Assembly: GCA_001298555.1 (NCBI GenBank)
Contig: LJCW01000329.1
Location: 1-49,807, forward strand
Length of the DNA: 49,807 bases
Source: Actinobacteria bacterium OV450
GTDB taxonomy: Bacteria; Actinomycetota; Actinomycetes; Streptomycetales; Streptomycetaceae
Direction of reading: 5' to 3'
Part shown: positions 16,340 through 26,739 of the stretch, piece after piece
How positions within the stretch are numbered: the first letter of the stretch is position 1
Layout of the letters: every line of letters starts with the position of its first letter
Notes under the pieces: generated by a model
Told to the model about the DNA's origin: nothing
Seen by the model: only the letters and a program-made list of their open reading frames with translations
Database searches by the model: none
Translations under genes and position numbers: made by a program

Positions 16340-17101
16340 ATGAGCAACACAGACCGTCACTCCGTGATCGCGCAAGCTGTCAGGGAGAGGGGGCAAGTCA
16401 CCGTCCAAGACCTCGCCGCGCTGACCGGCGCATCGGAGATGACCATCCGGCGTGATCTCGACGCACTCGCCAGGCAGGGCGTCCTCGAACGCGTCCGCGG
16501 CGGCGCGCGGACCCTGCTGCTGCGGGGCCAGGAGCCGCCGTTCGCGCTGCGCGCCCGCGAGGCCGTCGACGCCAAGCGCAGGATCGCCGCCGAGGTCTCC
16601 TCGCTCATCGCCGACGGCGAGAGCGTCCTGCTGGACAGCGGCACCACCTGCCTGGAGGTCGCCCGCCTTCTGCGTGAGCGGCCGGTCACCGTGATGCCCC
16701 TGTCCCTCCAGGCCATCCGCGTCCTCAGCGACCCCCCGGGCCAGGCCACGCTGATGGTGCCCGGCGGACGGCCCCGCGCCGCCGAAGGAGCCCTGACCGG
16801 CCCCCTCACCCTCGCCTCCCTGACCGCGCTGCGCTTCGACACCGCGGTCATCGGATGCTGCGGCCTGAGCGCTACCGAGGGCCTGACCGCCTACGACCTC
16901 GACGACGCCGCGGTGAAGAAGGCGGGCATCGCCTCAGCCCGCCGCGTCGTCGTCGCCACGGACGGCGGCAAACTCGGCCGCACCGCCTACGCCCACGTCG
17001 GGCCCGCCACGCTCCTGCACACCCTCGTCACCGACACCACCGCGCCCGCCGACGCGGTCGCCGCACTCGAAGGCTCCGGAACCGTCGTCAAAGCCGTCTG
17101 A
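16340..17101 (+). CDS. DeoR/GlpR family transcriptional regulator
   Basis: A 253-residue regulator. The start at the ATG at 16340 (MSNTDRHSVIAQAVRERGQV) agrees with the family. The DeoR HTH signature is seen in TVQDLAALTGASEMTIRRDL, followed by DALARQGVLERVRGGA. The C-terminal DeoRC sensor domain has LLDSGTTCLEVARLL and DTAVIGCCGLSATEGLT, the sugar-phosphate binding region. It is divergent from the MFS transporter across a 91-base gap containing two matched palindromes, so repression of the transporter relieved by a sugar phosphate is the likely logic. Confidence 0.92.
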   Translation: MSNTDRHSVIAQAVRERGQVTVQDLAALTGASEMTIRRDLDALARQGVLERVRGGARTLLLRGQEPPFALRAREAVDAKRRIAAEVSSLIADGESVLLDSGTTCLEVARLLRERPVTVMPLSLQAIRVLSDPPGQATLMVPGGRPRAAEGALTGPLTLASLTALRFDTAVIGCCGLSATEGLTAYDLDDAAVKKAGIASARRVVVATDGGKLGRTAYAHVGPATLLHTLVTDTTAPADAVAALEGSGTVVKAV

Positions 17102-17181
17102 CGAAACCACCGAGCCGCAAATCCGCGTCGATGAGGAGTCACTCCGGCTGTCTGTGCTGGCGCAAGATGATCCTGCTGCAG

Positions 17182-17232
17182 TTGACCTTTGGCAGGTGAT
17201 CTTGACCGTTTGCCAGGTGAGTTTGACCTGGC
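17182..17232 (+). repeat. Tandem imperfect ~20-bp direct repeats
   Basis: Units begin TTGACC at 17182, 17202 and 17223: TTGACCTTTGGCAGGTGATC, TTGACCGTTTGCCAGGTGAG and a partial TTGACCTGGC. The spacing is two helical turns. They lie downstream of the DeoR gene with no gene nearby, and could be an abandoned regulator array or the end of a lost mobile element. Confidence 0.6.
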
Positions 17233-17393
17233 GGGCAGCCCCGGCGTTCGTCGTCACTGAGGTTTTCGGGCTGACGTCGGGTAGTGGCGGTTCGTGATCC
17301 CTGCCGCCGCAGCCCTCATCTGCCACCACCGCCTCACGAGGCGGCTGCATAACCGTGCGCCAGGGCCGTGCGAAGTGGCCACGGCAAGCCGAG

Positions 17394-17431
17394 AAGGGGG
17401 TACGGCGGACACCACTCCGCCGCACCCCCTT
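17394..17431. terminator. Bidirectional hairpin terminator
   Basis: A 16-bp stem (17394-17409 with 17416-17431, one G-T type mismatch) around a 6-base loop, ending in a short T/A pair. It lies between the convergent DeoR gene and the 3-hydroxybutyryl-CoA dehydrogenase gene, 49 bases beyond the latter's stop, so it can serve both. Confidence 0.75.
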
Positions 17432-17479
17432 GCACCACACGCTGCCGGGCCCCTCAGCCCGGCGGCAGCACCGGGTCCC

Positions 17480-18352
17480 TCAGCGGTCCCGGTCGTAGGT
17501 GTGGAACCCCTGGCCCGTCTTGCGCCCCAGCAGCCCTGCCTGCACCATCCGCATCAGCAGCGGGGGCGGGGCGTAGAGGGGTTCCTTGAACTCGTCGTAG
17601 AGCGACTCCGCGATGGCGGCGACCGTGTCGAGGCCGATGAGGTCGGCCAGCTTCAGCGGGCCCATGGGGTGGGCGCAGCCGAGCTCCATGCCGGCGTCGA
17701 CGTCGGCTGCGGTGGCGAAGCCGGACTCGGTCATCCGGATCGCCGACAGCAGGTAGGGGACGAGGAGGGCGTTGACGACGAAGCCGGCCCGGTCCTGCGA
17801 GCGGATCGCCGTCTTGCCCAACGCCTCCCGTGCGAAGGACTCCACCGTCTCCACGGTCTCCCGGGAAGTGTGCAGCGAGGAGACGACCTCCACCAGCGGC
17901 AGCACGGGCACCGGGTTGAAGAAATGCAGGCCGACGACCCGGTCGGCCCGCCCGGTGGTCATGCCCAGGCGCATGACGGGCAGGGAGGAGGTGTTCGTCG
18001 CGAGGATCGCCTCGCGATCTTCGACGATCTTGTCCAGGGCTGCGAACGTCTCCGTCTTCACCTCGGCGTTCTCGGTGACGGCCTCGATGACGAGCTGCCG
18101 GTCGGCGAGGTCGTCGAGGCTGCCGGTGAAGAGGAGGCGGGCGAGTGTGTCCTCGGCGGAGATCCGGTCGAGCTTGCCCCGCTGGACGGCACGCTCAAGG
18201 GAGACAGCGATGCGTTCCCGGGCCGCCCGGGCTGCGGTGTCGTCGGCTTCACAGACGACGGTGTCGAGTCCGGCACGGGCGCAGACCTCGGCGATACCGG
18301 CGCCCATCTGCCCTCCTCCCACGACCCCGACCCGGCGGATACCGGCGCTCAT
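17480..18352 (-). CDS. 3-hydroxybutyryl-CoA dehydrogenase
   Basis: A 290-residue NAD(P)-dependent enzyme that interconverts acetoacetyl-CoA and 3-hydroxybutyryl-CoA. The N-terminal Rossmann motif is VGVVGGGQMGAGIAEVCARA. Conserved signatures include IEAVTENAEVK, LATNTSSLPV, and GLHFFNPVPVLPLVEVV with the catalytic His. The C-terminal domain has DRAGFVVNALLVPYL and GCAHPMGPLKLADLIGLD. Its ATG overlaps the malate synthase stop by four bases, so the two are translationally coupled. In this operon it would feed C4 acyl-CoA units (butyrate or polyhydroxybutyrate) into acetyl-CoA for the glyoxylate bypass. Confidence 0.95.
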   Translation of the reverse strand: MSAGIRRVGVVGGGQMGAGIAEVCARAGLDTVVCEADDTAARAARERIAVSLERAVQRGKLDRISAEDTLARLLFTGSLDDLADRQLVIEAVTENAEVKTETFAALDKIVEDREAILATNTSSLPVMRLGMTTGRADRVVGLHFFNPVPVLPLVEVVSSLHTSRETVETVESFAREALGKTAIRSQDRAGFVVNALLVPYLLSAIRMTESGFATAADVDAGMELGCAHPMGPLKLADLIGLDTVAAIAESLYDEFKEPLYAPPPLLMRMVQAGLLGRKTGQGFHTYDRDR

Positions 18353-19941
18353 GACCGCACCTCCGCACGGCGGACCAGGTGACGGCTGTAGGCGTCGGGG
18401 GTGAAGAAGGCCGGCAGGTCGCGCCCCAGGGCGACCCGCTCAAGTACGGCCCTGGCCTCCGGTACGAGTGCGTACGGTCGCTCCGCGGTGAGCGCGGTGC
18501 ACTCCTCGTCGAGCACGGCGAGCAGCTCGTCCCGGTCGGTCCTTCGGTGGCGCAGCCACTGCCACAGCTGAACGCGGGCGATTTCGGCGGTGGCCGCGTC
18601 CTCCATCAGCCCGTACAGGGCGACCGCTCCCTGGCCCCGCAGCCACGCCTCGATGTAGCGCAGCGAGACGGCCACGTGGGCCCGGACCCCTGCTGCCGTG
18701 GGCGGCGCGCTGATGCGGCGTACCGAGAGCAGGTCGGCAGCTCGGACGTGGACGTCCTCGCGGGTCCGGTCGAGCTGGTGGGGCCTGCCGTCGAGGACGG
18801 CGTCGAAGACCTCGCGGCAGACGGGGACGAGCGCGGGATGGGCGACCCAGGAGCCGTCGAAGCCGTCCTCGGCCTCGCGTTCCTTGTCCAGGCGGACCTT
18901 GGCCAGGGCTGCCGTGTTGGCGTCGAGGTCCTTGGCCGGTACGTGGGCGGCCATGCCGCCGATGGCGTGGGCCCCGCGCTTGTGGCAGGTGCGGACGAGG
19001 AGTTCGGTGTAGGCGCGCATGTAGGGGGCGGTCATCGTGACCTGGGCGCGGTCGGGGAGCTGGAAGTCGGTGCGGTGGCCGAAGGTCTTGATGATGCTGA
19101 ACAGGTAGTCCCAGCGGCCAGCGTTGAGGCCAGCGCTGTGCTCGCGCAGTGCGTGGAGGATCTCCTCCATTTCGAAGGCCGCGGTGATGGTCTCGATGAG
19201 GACGGTGGCGCGGATGGTGCCGCGCGGGATGCCGAGGAGTTCCTGGGCGAGGACGAAGACGTCGTTCCACAGGCGGGCCTCGCCGGCGTTCTCCAGCTTG
19301 GGGAGGTAGAAGTAGGGGCCGTGTCCGGCGTCGATCTGACGCTGCGCGCAGTGGAAGAAGTACAGGCCGAAGTCGACGACCGAAGCGGGGACGGGCCGTC
19401 CGTCGATCTCCAGGTGCTCCTCGAGGAGGTGCCAGCCGCGAGGGCGGACGACGATGGTCGCCAGGTCCTCGCCGAGGCGGTACTCCTTGCCCTCGGGCGT
19501 GGTGAAGTCGATACGGCGCTCGATGGCGTCGAGCAGGTTGCGCTGGCCACCGATGACGTTGTTCCAGGTGGGGGCGGTGGCGTCCTCGAAGTCGGCCATC
19601 CACACCCGGGCACCGGAGTTGAGCGCGTTGACCGTCATCCGGCGGTCCGGCGGTCCGGTGATCTCCACCCGGCGGTCCTCCAGGCCCGGGGCCGGTGGGG
19701 CCACGCGCCAGACGGGGTCGGCGCGGACGGCGGCGGTGGCGATGGAGAAGTCCAGCGGGGAGCCTGAGACGAGGCGGTCCTTGCGCCGGATCCGCTCCTT
19801 GAGGATGTCGGCGCGGCGGTGGGCGAAAGCCGCGTCGAGGCGGCCGATGAAGTCGAGCGCCTCCGGGGTGAGGATCTCGTCGTGTCGGTCACCGGGTGCC
19901 GCAAGGACGCGGACCCGGTGCGTGGTGGCGGTGGTGGTCAT
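18349..19941 (-). CDS. aceB: Malate synthase A
   Basis: The start at the ATG at 19941 is set by AGGAG six bases upstream. The 530-residue length is normal for malate synthase A, which condenses glyoxylate with acetyl-CoA in the glyoxylate bypass. The family signature REHSAGLNAGRWDYLF is present exactly, along with ADFEDATAPTWNN, KLENAGEARLWNDVF, RATVLIETITAAFEMEEIL and GGMAAHVPAKD. The C-terminal domain carries YGLMEDAATAEIAR, the region of the catalytic Asp. It sits between isocitrate lyase (114-base gap) and 3-hydroxybutyryl-CoA dehydrogenase (overlap), probably one operon. Confidence 0.96.
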   Translation of the reverse strand: MTTTATTHRVRVLAAPGDRHDEILTPEALDFIGRLDAAFAHRRADILKERIRRKDRLVSGSPLDFSIATAAVRADPVWRVAPPAPGLEDRRVEITGPPDRRMTVNALNSGARVWMADFEDATAPTWNNVIGGQRNLLDAIERRIDFTTPEGKEYRLGEDLATIVVRPRGWHLLEEHLEIDGRPVPASVVDFGLYFFHCAQRQIDAGHGPYFYLPKLENAGEARLWNDVFVLAQELLGIPRGTIRATVLIETITAAFEMEEILHALREHSAGLNAGRWDYLFSIIKTFGHRTDFQLPDRAQVTMTAPYMRAYTELLVRTCHKRGAHAIGGMAAHVPAKDLDANTAALAKVRLDKEREAEDGFDGSWVAHPALVPVCREVFDAVLDGRPHQLDRTREDVHVRAADLLSVRRISAPPTAAGVRAHVAVSLRYIEAWLRGQGAVALYGLMEDAATAEIARVQLWQWLRHRRTDRDELLAVLDEECTALTAERPYALVPEARAVLERVALGRDLPAFFTPDAYSRHLVRRAEVRS

Positions 19942-20055
19942 GCGGTCTCCTGACGAGGCGGCGAGGGTGGCGCGGGAGCCGGACGGAGACGGTCCTCCGG
20001 CTCCCGCTGAGCACGGGCCTCCGACCACGGCCGGGCCGGGAGGGGACAGAGCGTC

Positions 20056-21342
<1,287 letters not shown>

Positions 21343-21646
21343 GACCGTCACCGTCTCCATGAATCGCTTGGTCTGCCAACATCCCGCCCAGTGCGACGAG
21401 AGGGTTGGCACGATGTGCCGTGATCGTGAGTTGCGGCCGCCGGCCCCACTGGGGAGGAGCTGAGCAGTGCCGCAGGTCAGCCGGGTGGGGCTGTCGGGAT
21501 ATCCGACGTCAGGGCGTGAGTCGGGCCCGGATTACCCCTCCGGGCCGCCGGGGTCCGGCGGGCCGCAGGACAGACTCTGACAGCGGCACGCAGTGCCATC
21601 AATGAGGTACGTGTGCCAAGTTCTGCGAATCTTCTGCGGCAGATTT

Positions 21647-21667
21647 GCCAAGCTTGCAAAGCTTGGC
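21647..21667. promoter_or_regulatory. Predicted operator of the ScfR/RamB-type regulator
   Basis: A 21-bp near-perfect palindrome with arms GCCAAGCTT and AAGCTTGGC around a GCA centre, 53 bases upstream of the regulator's GTG. The central TTGCAAAG resembles the TTTGCAAA core known for RamB sites in Corynebacterium. A related TGCCAAG half-site occurs at 21614-21620. Confidence 0.6.
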
Positions 21668-21720
21668 GGCAGCAGGATCCCGCGTACTCTGGAGCCCGTC
21701 CGAGGGGCGGAGGGGTACGG

Positions 21721-23124
21721 GTGAGCAAGATCTACGCAGGTGCCCGGCTGCGGCGGCTTCGCGAGGAGCGCCGGATGAACCAGGCCGGGCTGGCCAAGGT
21801 CCTGGGTATCTCGCCCAGCTACCTCAACCAGATGGAACACGATTCGCGCCCGCTCACCGTGCCGGTCCTGCTGCGGCTGACCGAGGCCTTCGGCGTGGAC
21901 CCCGGATTCTTCTCCGAGCGCGACACCAGCCGCCTCGTCGCCGACCTGCGTGAGGCACTGGCCAGCGAGGTCGCCGAGGCCCGCGTCTCCCCCTCCGACC
22001 TCGTCGAACTGGCGTCCCGGATGCCCGCCGTCGCATCCGTGCTGCTGGATCTGGGGAGGCGCAGCCAGCTTCTGGCGGAGCGGCTGGCGGACACCGCGGA
22101 CGGACGAGACGGCGGCCCGGCCGCGCCGCGCTCACCGCACGAGGAGATCCGCGAGTTCTTCTACCGGCGCCAGAACTACCTCCACGACACCGACCTCGCC
22201 GCCGAGGCCCTCGCCCAAGAGATCGGCATCCGCCCCGGAGAGGTCGTCCGGCTGCTCTCGAACCGGCTCACCGAGCGCCACGGCATCCGCCTCGCGGCCG
22301 ACTCAGACCGCCTCCACCATTTCGACGGGACGACCCGCGTCCTGCACCTGTCCAGTCGGCTCCGCCCAGGCCAGCAGGCGTTCCGCATGGCCACCCAACT
22401 GGCGCTCCTGGAACACGGAGCCGAGCTCGACCGGCTGGCCGACGAGGACTTCCCGTCCGGCTCCTCCGCCCACGGCCTGGCGCGGATCGGCATCGCGAAC
22501 TACTTCGCCGCCGCGCTGATCCTCCCGTACCGCGCCTTCCACACAGCGGCCGAGGAGTTCCGCTACGACATCGAACGCCTCACCGACCACTCCGGCCTCG
22601 GCTACGAGACCATCTGCCACCGCCTGAGCACCCTGCAACGCCCCAGGCTGCGCGGGGTGCCGTTCTCCTTCGTCCGGGTCGACCGGGCCGGGAACATGTC
22701 CAAGCGGCAGTCCGCCACCGGGTTCCACTTCTCCCGCGCGGGCGGCACCTGCCCGCTGTGGAACGTCTACGAGGCTTTCGCCGCGCCCAGCCGGATCCAC
22801 GTCCAGGTCGCCGCCATGCCGGACGGGCAGCGGTACCTGTGGACCGCCCGCGCCGTCACCCGCCACCGCGGCGGCTGGGGCGAACCCGGCAAGACCTTCG
22901 CGATTGGCCTGGGCTGCGAGATCCGCCATGCGCCCCGGCTCGTCTACTCCGACGGCCTCGACCTCGACAACGCCTCCGCCGCCACCCCCATCGGCATGGG
23001 GTGCAGGCTCTGCGAACGCCTCGACTGCCCCCAGCGGGCCGTCCCGCCGCTCGGCCGGACCCTGACCGTCGACGAGAACAGCAGCACCTTCATCCCCTAC
23101 CCCGTGGCCCGCGACCACGGGTGA
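21721..23124 (+). CDS. XRE/ScfR-type short-chain fatty acyl regulator (RamB-like)
   Basis: The GTG at 21721 has GGAGGGG upstream. The 467-residue protein has an N-terminal XRE HTH (RLRRLREERRMNQAGLAKVL, GISPSYLNQMEHDSRPL). A central IrrE/DUF955-like domain follows (FRMATQLALLEHGAELDRL, HGLARIGIANYFAAALILPY), and then the C-terminal ScfR/DUF2083 domain with the cysteine block GMGCRLCERLDCPQRAVPP. RamB, the described family member, controls aceA/aceB in Corynebacterium and Mycobacterium. The gene being divergent from aceA-aceB here strongly supports the same role. A palindrome upstream suggests autoregulation. Confidence 0.93.
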   Translation: MSKIYAGARLRRLREERRMNQAGLAKVLGISPSYLNQMEHDSRPLTVPVLLRLTEAFGVDPGFFSERDTSRLVADLREALASEVAEARVSPSDLVELASRMPAVASVLLDLGRRSQLLAERLADTADGRDGGPAAPRSPHEEIREFFYRRQNYLHDTDLAAEALAQEIGIRPGEVVRLLSNRLTERHGIRLAADSDRLHHFDGTTRVLHLSSRLRPGQQAFRMATQLALLEHGAELDRLADEDFPSGSSAHGLARIGIANYFAAALILPYRAFHTAAEEFRYDIERLTDHSGLGYETICHRLSTLQRPRLRGVPFSFVRVDRAGNMSKRQSATGFHFSRAGGTCPLWNVYEAFAAPSRIHVQVAAMPDGQRYLWTARAVTRHRGGWGEPGKTFAIGLGCEIRHAPRLVYSDGLDLDNASAATPIGMGCRLCERLDCPQRAVPPLGRTLTVDENSSTFIPYPVARDHG

Positions 23125-23182
23125 GCGTCACGGTCGCTCCAGCCTCCGCGCTCCCCCCGCGACATGAGGCCCGGACCTGTGC

Positions 23183-23458
23183 GTGATCGTCTACCCGCCC
23201 GATGCCGAGGGCGAACGCCGCGTCCGCGTCGACGGCAAGTTCCTCGGCCGCGCCACCGGCCCCGGCGACCTCTTCGCGTTCCTGCGGCGGGCCGGCCTCG
23301 ACCCCGATGACGTCCACCTGGACGACCAGCTGCTCAACGAGTGGCGCGGCGGCGGCTCGGCCGTCCGGACCCCGGACACGGATAGCAGTAGCCCGATGCG
23401 GGCCGCCACCCCCGTGGGGATGGCGGCCCGCTCGCACGACGGCCCCAGTCATGGCTAG
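23183..23458 (+). CDS. Small conserved-looking hypothetical protein
   Basis: A 91-residue protein from the GTG at 23183, 58 bases after the ScfR-type regulator. The first half is compact and looks folded: IVYPPDAEGERRVRVDGKFL, GRATGPGDLFAFLRRAGLD, DDVHLDDQLLNEWRGGG. The second half is Ser/Ala/Pro-rich and may be unstructured. The family was not recognised. It could be co-transcribed with the regulator. Codon bias favours real coding. Confidence 0.6.
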   Translation: MIVYPPDAEGERRVRVDGKFLGRATGPGDLFAFLRRAGLDPDDVHLDDQLLNEWRGGGSAVRTPDTDSSSPMRAATPVGMAARSHDGPSHG

Positions 23459-23518
23459 CGGTGGATCACCGGGCAGGGCTCCCTCCGGCTCGGGCCGGGA
23501 GCCGGTTCGTCGCCCGGC

Positions 23519-24283
23519 TCAGATCTGTTGGCCCGTGGGCCGTACGAGGAGCTCGGCGATGGCCACGTGCCGGGGGCGGGTGACGATGTAGGAGACGGTG
23601 TCGGCGATGTCCTGGCCCTGAAGCCGTTCGATGTCGCCCAGGTATGCGGTGAGCTGCTCCTGGACGGCATCCGGATTGTGGGTCCGCAGTTCGGTGTCGA
23701 CGCTGCCAGGTTCGATGACCGACACGCGTACGTGCTGGCCGGTCAGTTCCTGGCGCAGCGCCTCGCTGAACGCGCCGACCCCGAACTTGGTGGCGCAGTA
23801 CGCGGCTGACATCCCGAAGGCCACCCGGCCGGCGACGGAACCGATGTTGACGATGTCGGCTACCTGGCGGGGGCCATCTGCGGCAGCCTTGAGCAGGTGG
23901 GGGACGGCGGCGTGTGAGCAGTACATCAGGCCCATCAGGTTGACGTCGACCATGCGCCGCCAGCCGTCGATGTCGGCGCCCGCCGCGGGGCCGAGCAGCA
24001 TGAGACCGGCGTTGTTGACCAGGGTGTCCAGTCGGCCCAGGCCCTCGACGGTGCGCGTGACGACGTCTGCGGCTGCCTGCGGGTCGGTGAGGTCGGCGGG
24101 CACGACAAGGCTCGTGCCGCCATCGGCGGAAATCTCCGAGGCGAGTTCCCTCAGCCGGTCCTCGCGTCGGCCCACGAGGGCCACGGCCGCGCCCTGGCGG
24201 CTGAGCTCGCGGGCGGTGGAGTGCCCGATTCCGCTGGAGGCCCCGGTGACCAGGGCGACGGTTCCTTCGAGACGACGTGTCAT
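23519..24283 (-). CDS. Short-chain dehydrogenase/reductase (SDR)
   Basis: A 254-residue classical SDR. The cofactor motif TGASSGIG is at 13-20 and NNAG at 90-93. The catalytic Ser is in VNIGSVAGRV (149) and the YxxxK in AYCATKFGV (Tyr162, Lys166). Arg39/Arg40 after the second strand (LVGRRED) suggest NADPH preference. The ATG at 24283 is preceded by AAGGA. It is divergent from a TetR regulator across a very G-rich promoter region, and that regulator probably represses it, a common arrangement for stress-inducible SDRs. Confidence 0.93.
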   Translation of the reverse strand: MTRRLEGTVALVTGASSGIGHSTARELSRQGAAVALVGRREDRLRELASEISADGGTSLVVPADLTDPQAAADVVTRTVEGLGRLDTLVNNAGLMLLGPAAGADIDGWRRMVDVNLMGLMYCSHAAVPHLLKAAADGPRQVADIVNIGSVAGRVAFGMSAAYCATKFGVGAFSEALRQELTGQHVRVSVIEPGSVDTELRTHNPDAVQEQLTAYLGDIERLQGQDIADTVSYIVTRPRHVAIAELLVRPTGQQI

Positions 24284-24327
24284 TTCCTTGCAGCCTTTCA
24301 ACCACGGCCACGCGTGCGCGGCCGTAC

Positions 24328-24357
24328 GGGGGCGGGGTGGGGTGGAGTGGGGCGGGG
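24328..24357 (+). promoter_or_regulatory. G-quadruplex-forming run in the SDR/TetR promoter
   Basis: Five G-tracts of at least four bases separated by one to five bases, all on the plus strand, in the 126-base divergent gap. This satisfies the usual G4 motif easily. It lies 44-73 bases upstream of the SDR start and 53-82 bases upstream of the TetR start. Confidence 0.55.
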
Positions 24358-24409
24358 CCGGAGCCGGGGCGGTCAACGGCTCGGTCCGGGGCGTGGGCAC
24401 AATGGGGAA

Positions 24410-25015
24410 GTGAGTATCACCGGGCGGACCACGGACCCCATGCACGAACAGACCGATACTGACCGGGCCCGGCCGCCCAGGGAACGGCTGGTCCGGGCGG
24501 CTTCGCGGTTGTTTTACTACGAGGGCGTGCGCGCGATCGGGGTGGAACGCCTGATCGCGGAGGCGGGCGTCACGAAAGCCACCTTCTACCGTCATTTCGC
24601 CTCCAAGGACGATCTGGTCCTGGCCTATCTCCAGACCAAGGACGCGTACTACCGGTCTGTCGCCGAGCCGCTCGCAGCCGGGCACCCGCCCGCCGAGGCG
24701 ATCGACCTGATCTTCGAGGCGATCTCCCAGCACGCGCTGGAGCGGGGGTTCCGAGGGTCGCCCTTCATGAACGCGACCGCGGAGTACCCCGACGCCGAGC
24801 ACCCCGTCCGCCGTCTGGTGGCGTCGCACCGTGAGTGGATCCGCGAGCTCTTCGAGAACCTGCTCACCCGCCTCGGGCATGCCGAGCCGCGCTCGGCGGC
24901 CGGAGCACTGCTGATGCTGTACGACGGCGCGATGGCCGCCGGCTACCTGGACGCCTCCGCGGACGCGCACAAGACACTGCTGGATGCGGTGCGACTCATC
25001 CGTTCGAGCAACTGA
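24410..25015 (+). CDS. TetR family transcriptional regulator
   Basis: About 200 residues. The TetR HTH is clear: RLVRAASRLFYYEGVRAIGV, then ERLIAEAGVTKATFYRHFAS. The ligand domain follows with FEAISQHALERGFRGSPFMN, a pattern common in regulators of divergent SDR or oxidoreductase genes. Start choice is between GTG 24410 (GGGGAA directly before it) and ATG 24440; I list the former. It is divergent from the SDR gene. Confidence 0.9.
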   Translation: MSITGRTTDPMHEQTDTDRARPPRERLVRAASRLFYYEGVRAIGVERLIAEAGVTKATFYRHFASKDDLVLAYLQTKDAYYRSVAEPLAAGHPPAEAIDLIFEAISQHALERGFRGSPFMNATAEYPDAEHPVRRLVASHREWIRELFENLLTRLGHAEPRSAAGALLMLYDGAMAAGYLDASADAHKTLLDAVRLIRSSN

Positions 25016-25238
25016 GCGGTTCAGAGCCCTCAACCTGCGCCCCGTTCCTTAGCCCCCCGCCCGGGCAGGAGGAGCGTTACCACCCAGACAGAAAGACCGG
25101 TCGTTCTACCTGTCTCGAGAGTAGACCCCACGTCCCTTCTGCGCCACCTCCCTCCGACATCATCCAGGCCGGCCTCGCCCGTGCGGCGGCGATCGCGGTC
25201 GCACCTGCGTTCGGCCTCACCGCAGCCCTGAATGCCAG

Positions 25239-26695
25239 TCCCTTGCGGAGGCCGACGTACCCTGGGGCGTCCGCGACGCGCACGGCGGCGCGGCCATGGC
25301 CACGTACTGGCCGATCGACGGCACCCGCAGGTTCCTCCAGGCCTGGAGGGGCGCGACCGCCCCGCCCCGGCTGGGCGAGGGCGAGGTGCGGTCCCAGGCG
25401 GAAACCCCGCGCGGACACTGGGGCACGGCGGGACAGCTGCGCCGCTTGGTGGCGCTGGTGCGCGAGCGCGGCCCGATCCCGTGGGACTCCAGGACGGTGG
25501 AGGACCTGAGCCTGGCCACCGGCATGAGCCGGGGAGCCGCCGCCCTCACCCTGTCCGGCAACCCCGGCTCGGGCAGCTACTACGTACCGTTCCTGGAGAG
25601 CGAAGAACGCGCCGTCCTCGACCTGAAGACGGCCGAGGCCGAGGACGCCCGCTGCGAACTCATCCCGCTGCACGACCAGGACCGGCTCACCCTCCTCGCC
25701 GACGTCCTGCCCGAGGACCCGGCCGACCTGTGGGAGGCCGGCGGCCTGCGCCGCGTCGCCGCGCGCGCCGCGCAGGCCTGGCTCGCACAGCGCGGCGGCC
25801 GCATCCCGGCACCCCGCCGGACCAGGGAGGCCGCCATGGCACTGGAGACCGCCCGCTACCCCTCGGCCGACGTCTGCAGCCTCTTCCTGCAGCCCGCTCC
25901 GCGCCGCTGCCGGGCGCCGCCGACCTCCTCATGTGGCCCCGCCCCGCGCGCAACACCCGGTTGTTCACCGCCTGGGACGTGATGACCCGCCACGACACCG
26001 ACCGGCTGCTCGACACCGTCTTCACCGCCCTCCCCTGGGCGTACGCCGACCTCCCCGCCGGGGACCCGGTCCGCGACGACGCGCCCGAACTGGTCCGGGT
26101 GCTGCGGGAGGTGTCGGTGCCCAGGGACTCCCCGTCGCGGATGCTCTCTGCGGAGCTCGGGCGGGCCCACGCCGGTGTCATCAGGGGCGACTGGCTGAAC
26201 GGCGCGGCCTGCAAGCGCATGATGGCCCGGATAGCGGACGGCGCCCTGCCCGAGGGGCGCTATGAATCCGACCCGGGCGCCTGCGTGCCGGAGCTGGTGG
26301 CGCAGGTGGCGGACCGGCTCCGGGTGGCGCCGGACCCCGCGGCGCTCTACCTGCAGCTGCTGGCCCTCCTCGCACCCACCGACCGCAACGTACGCCGCTG
26401 GAACGGCTGGACGCCGGCCCGCCACAAGAAGGCCGTCGCCGCCCTGCTCGCACTCGGTCTGGTCGTCGAGGACAAGCGGCCCCGCGCCGGCCGCGGGGTC
26501 TTCCTGCCCGGCCCCTGGGTCCACGCGGCCAAGCCGCTGCTGCCCGTGGAGCGGTGGAAAGCGGACCTGCACGGTCTCGTGCTGCGGGGCGAAGGCACCG
26601 AACTCGCCGGGGTGCCGATGCCCCCGCACACCCTGCCGGAACTCTTCGCTGCCGCCTGGCAGCGCGTCGAGGACAACGAGGGCCCGATCGCCTGA
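25239..26695 (+). pseudogene. Streptomyces 'DNA-binding protein' gene, 5'-truncated and frameshifted
   Basis: The product resembles the C-terminal part of a large (roughly 900-residue) conserved Streptomyces protein usually annotated only as DNA-binding. Diagnostic pieces are GAAMATYWPIDGTRRFLQAW, PIPWDSRTVEDLSLATGMSR, LTLLADVLPEDPADLWEAGG, LLAPTDRNVRRWNGWTPARH and VVEDKRPRAGRGVFLPGPW. A one-base loss near 25892-25900 separates YPSADVCSLFLQP from PLPGAADLLMWP. The N-terminal half is missing: upstream sequence runs straight into the TetR gene's downstream region. Residual internal regions also look shorter than the family norm. Function in the family is unknown. Confidence 0.6.
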
Positions 26696-26739
26696 CCGCC
26701 TGACCGCCTGAGTCGACGCCGACGCCGACCGTCTGACGG

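Noticed and set aside
23183..23458. Idea that the small gene after the ScfR-type regulator is its C-terminal extension
   Set aside because: The regulator already ends with the complete family C-terminus at 23124, and the small frame has its own GTG.
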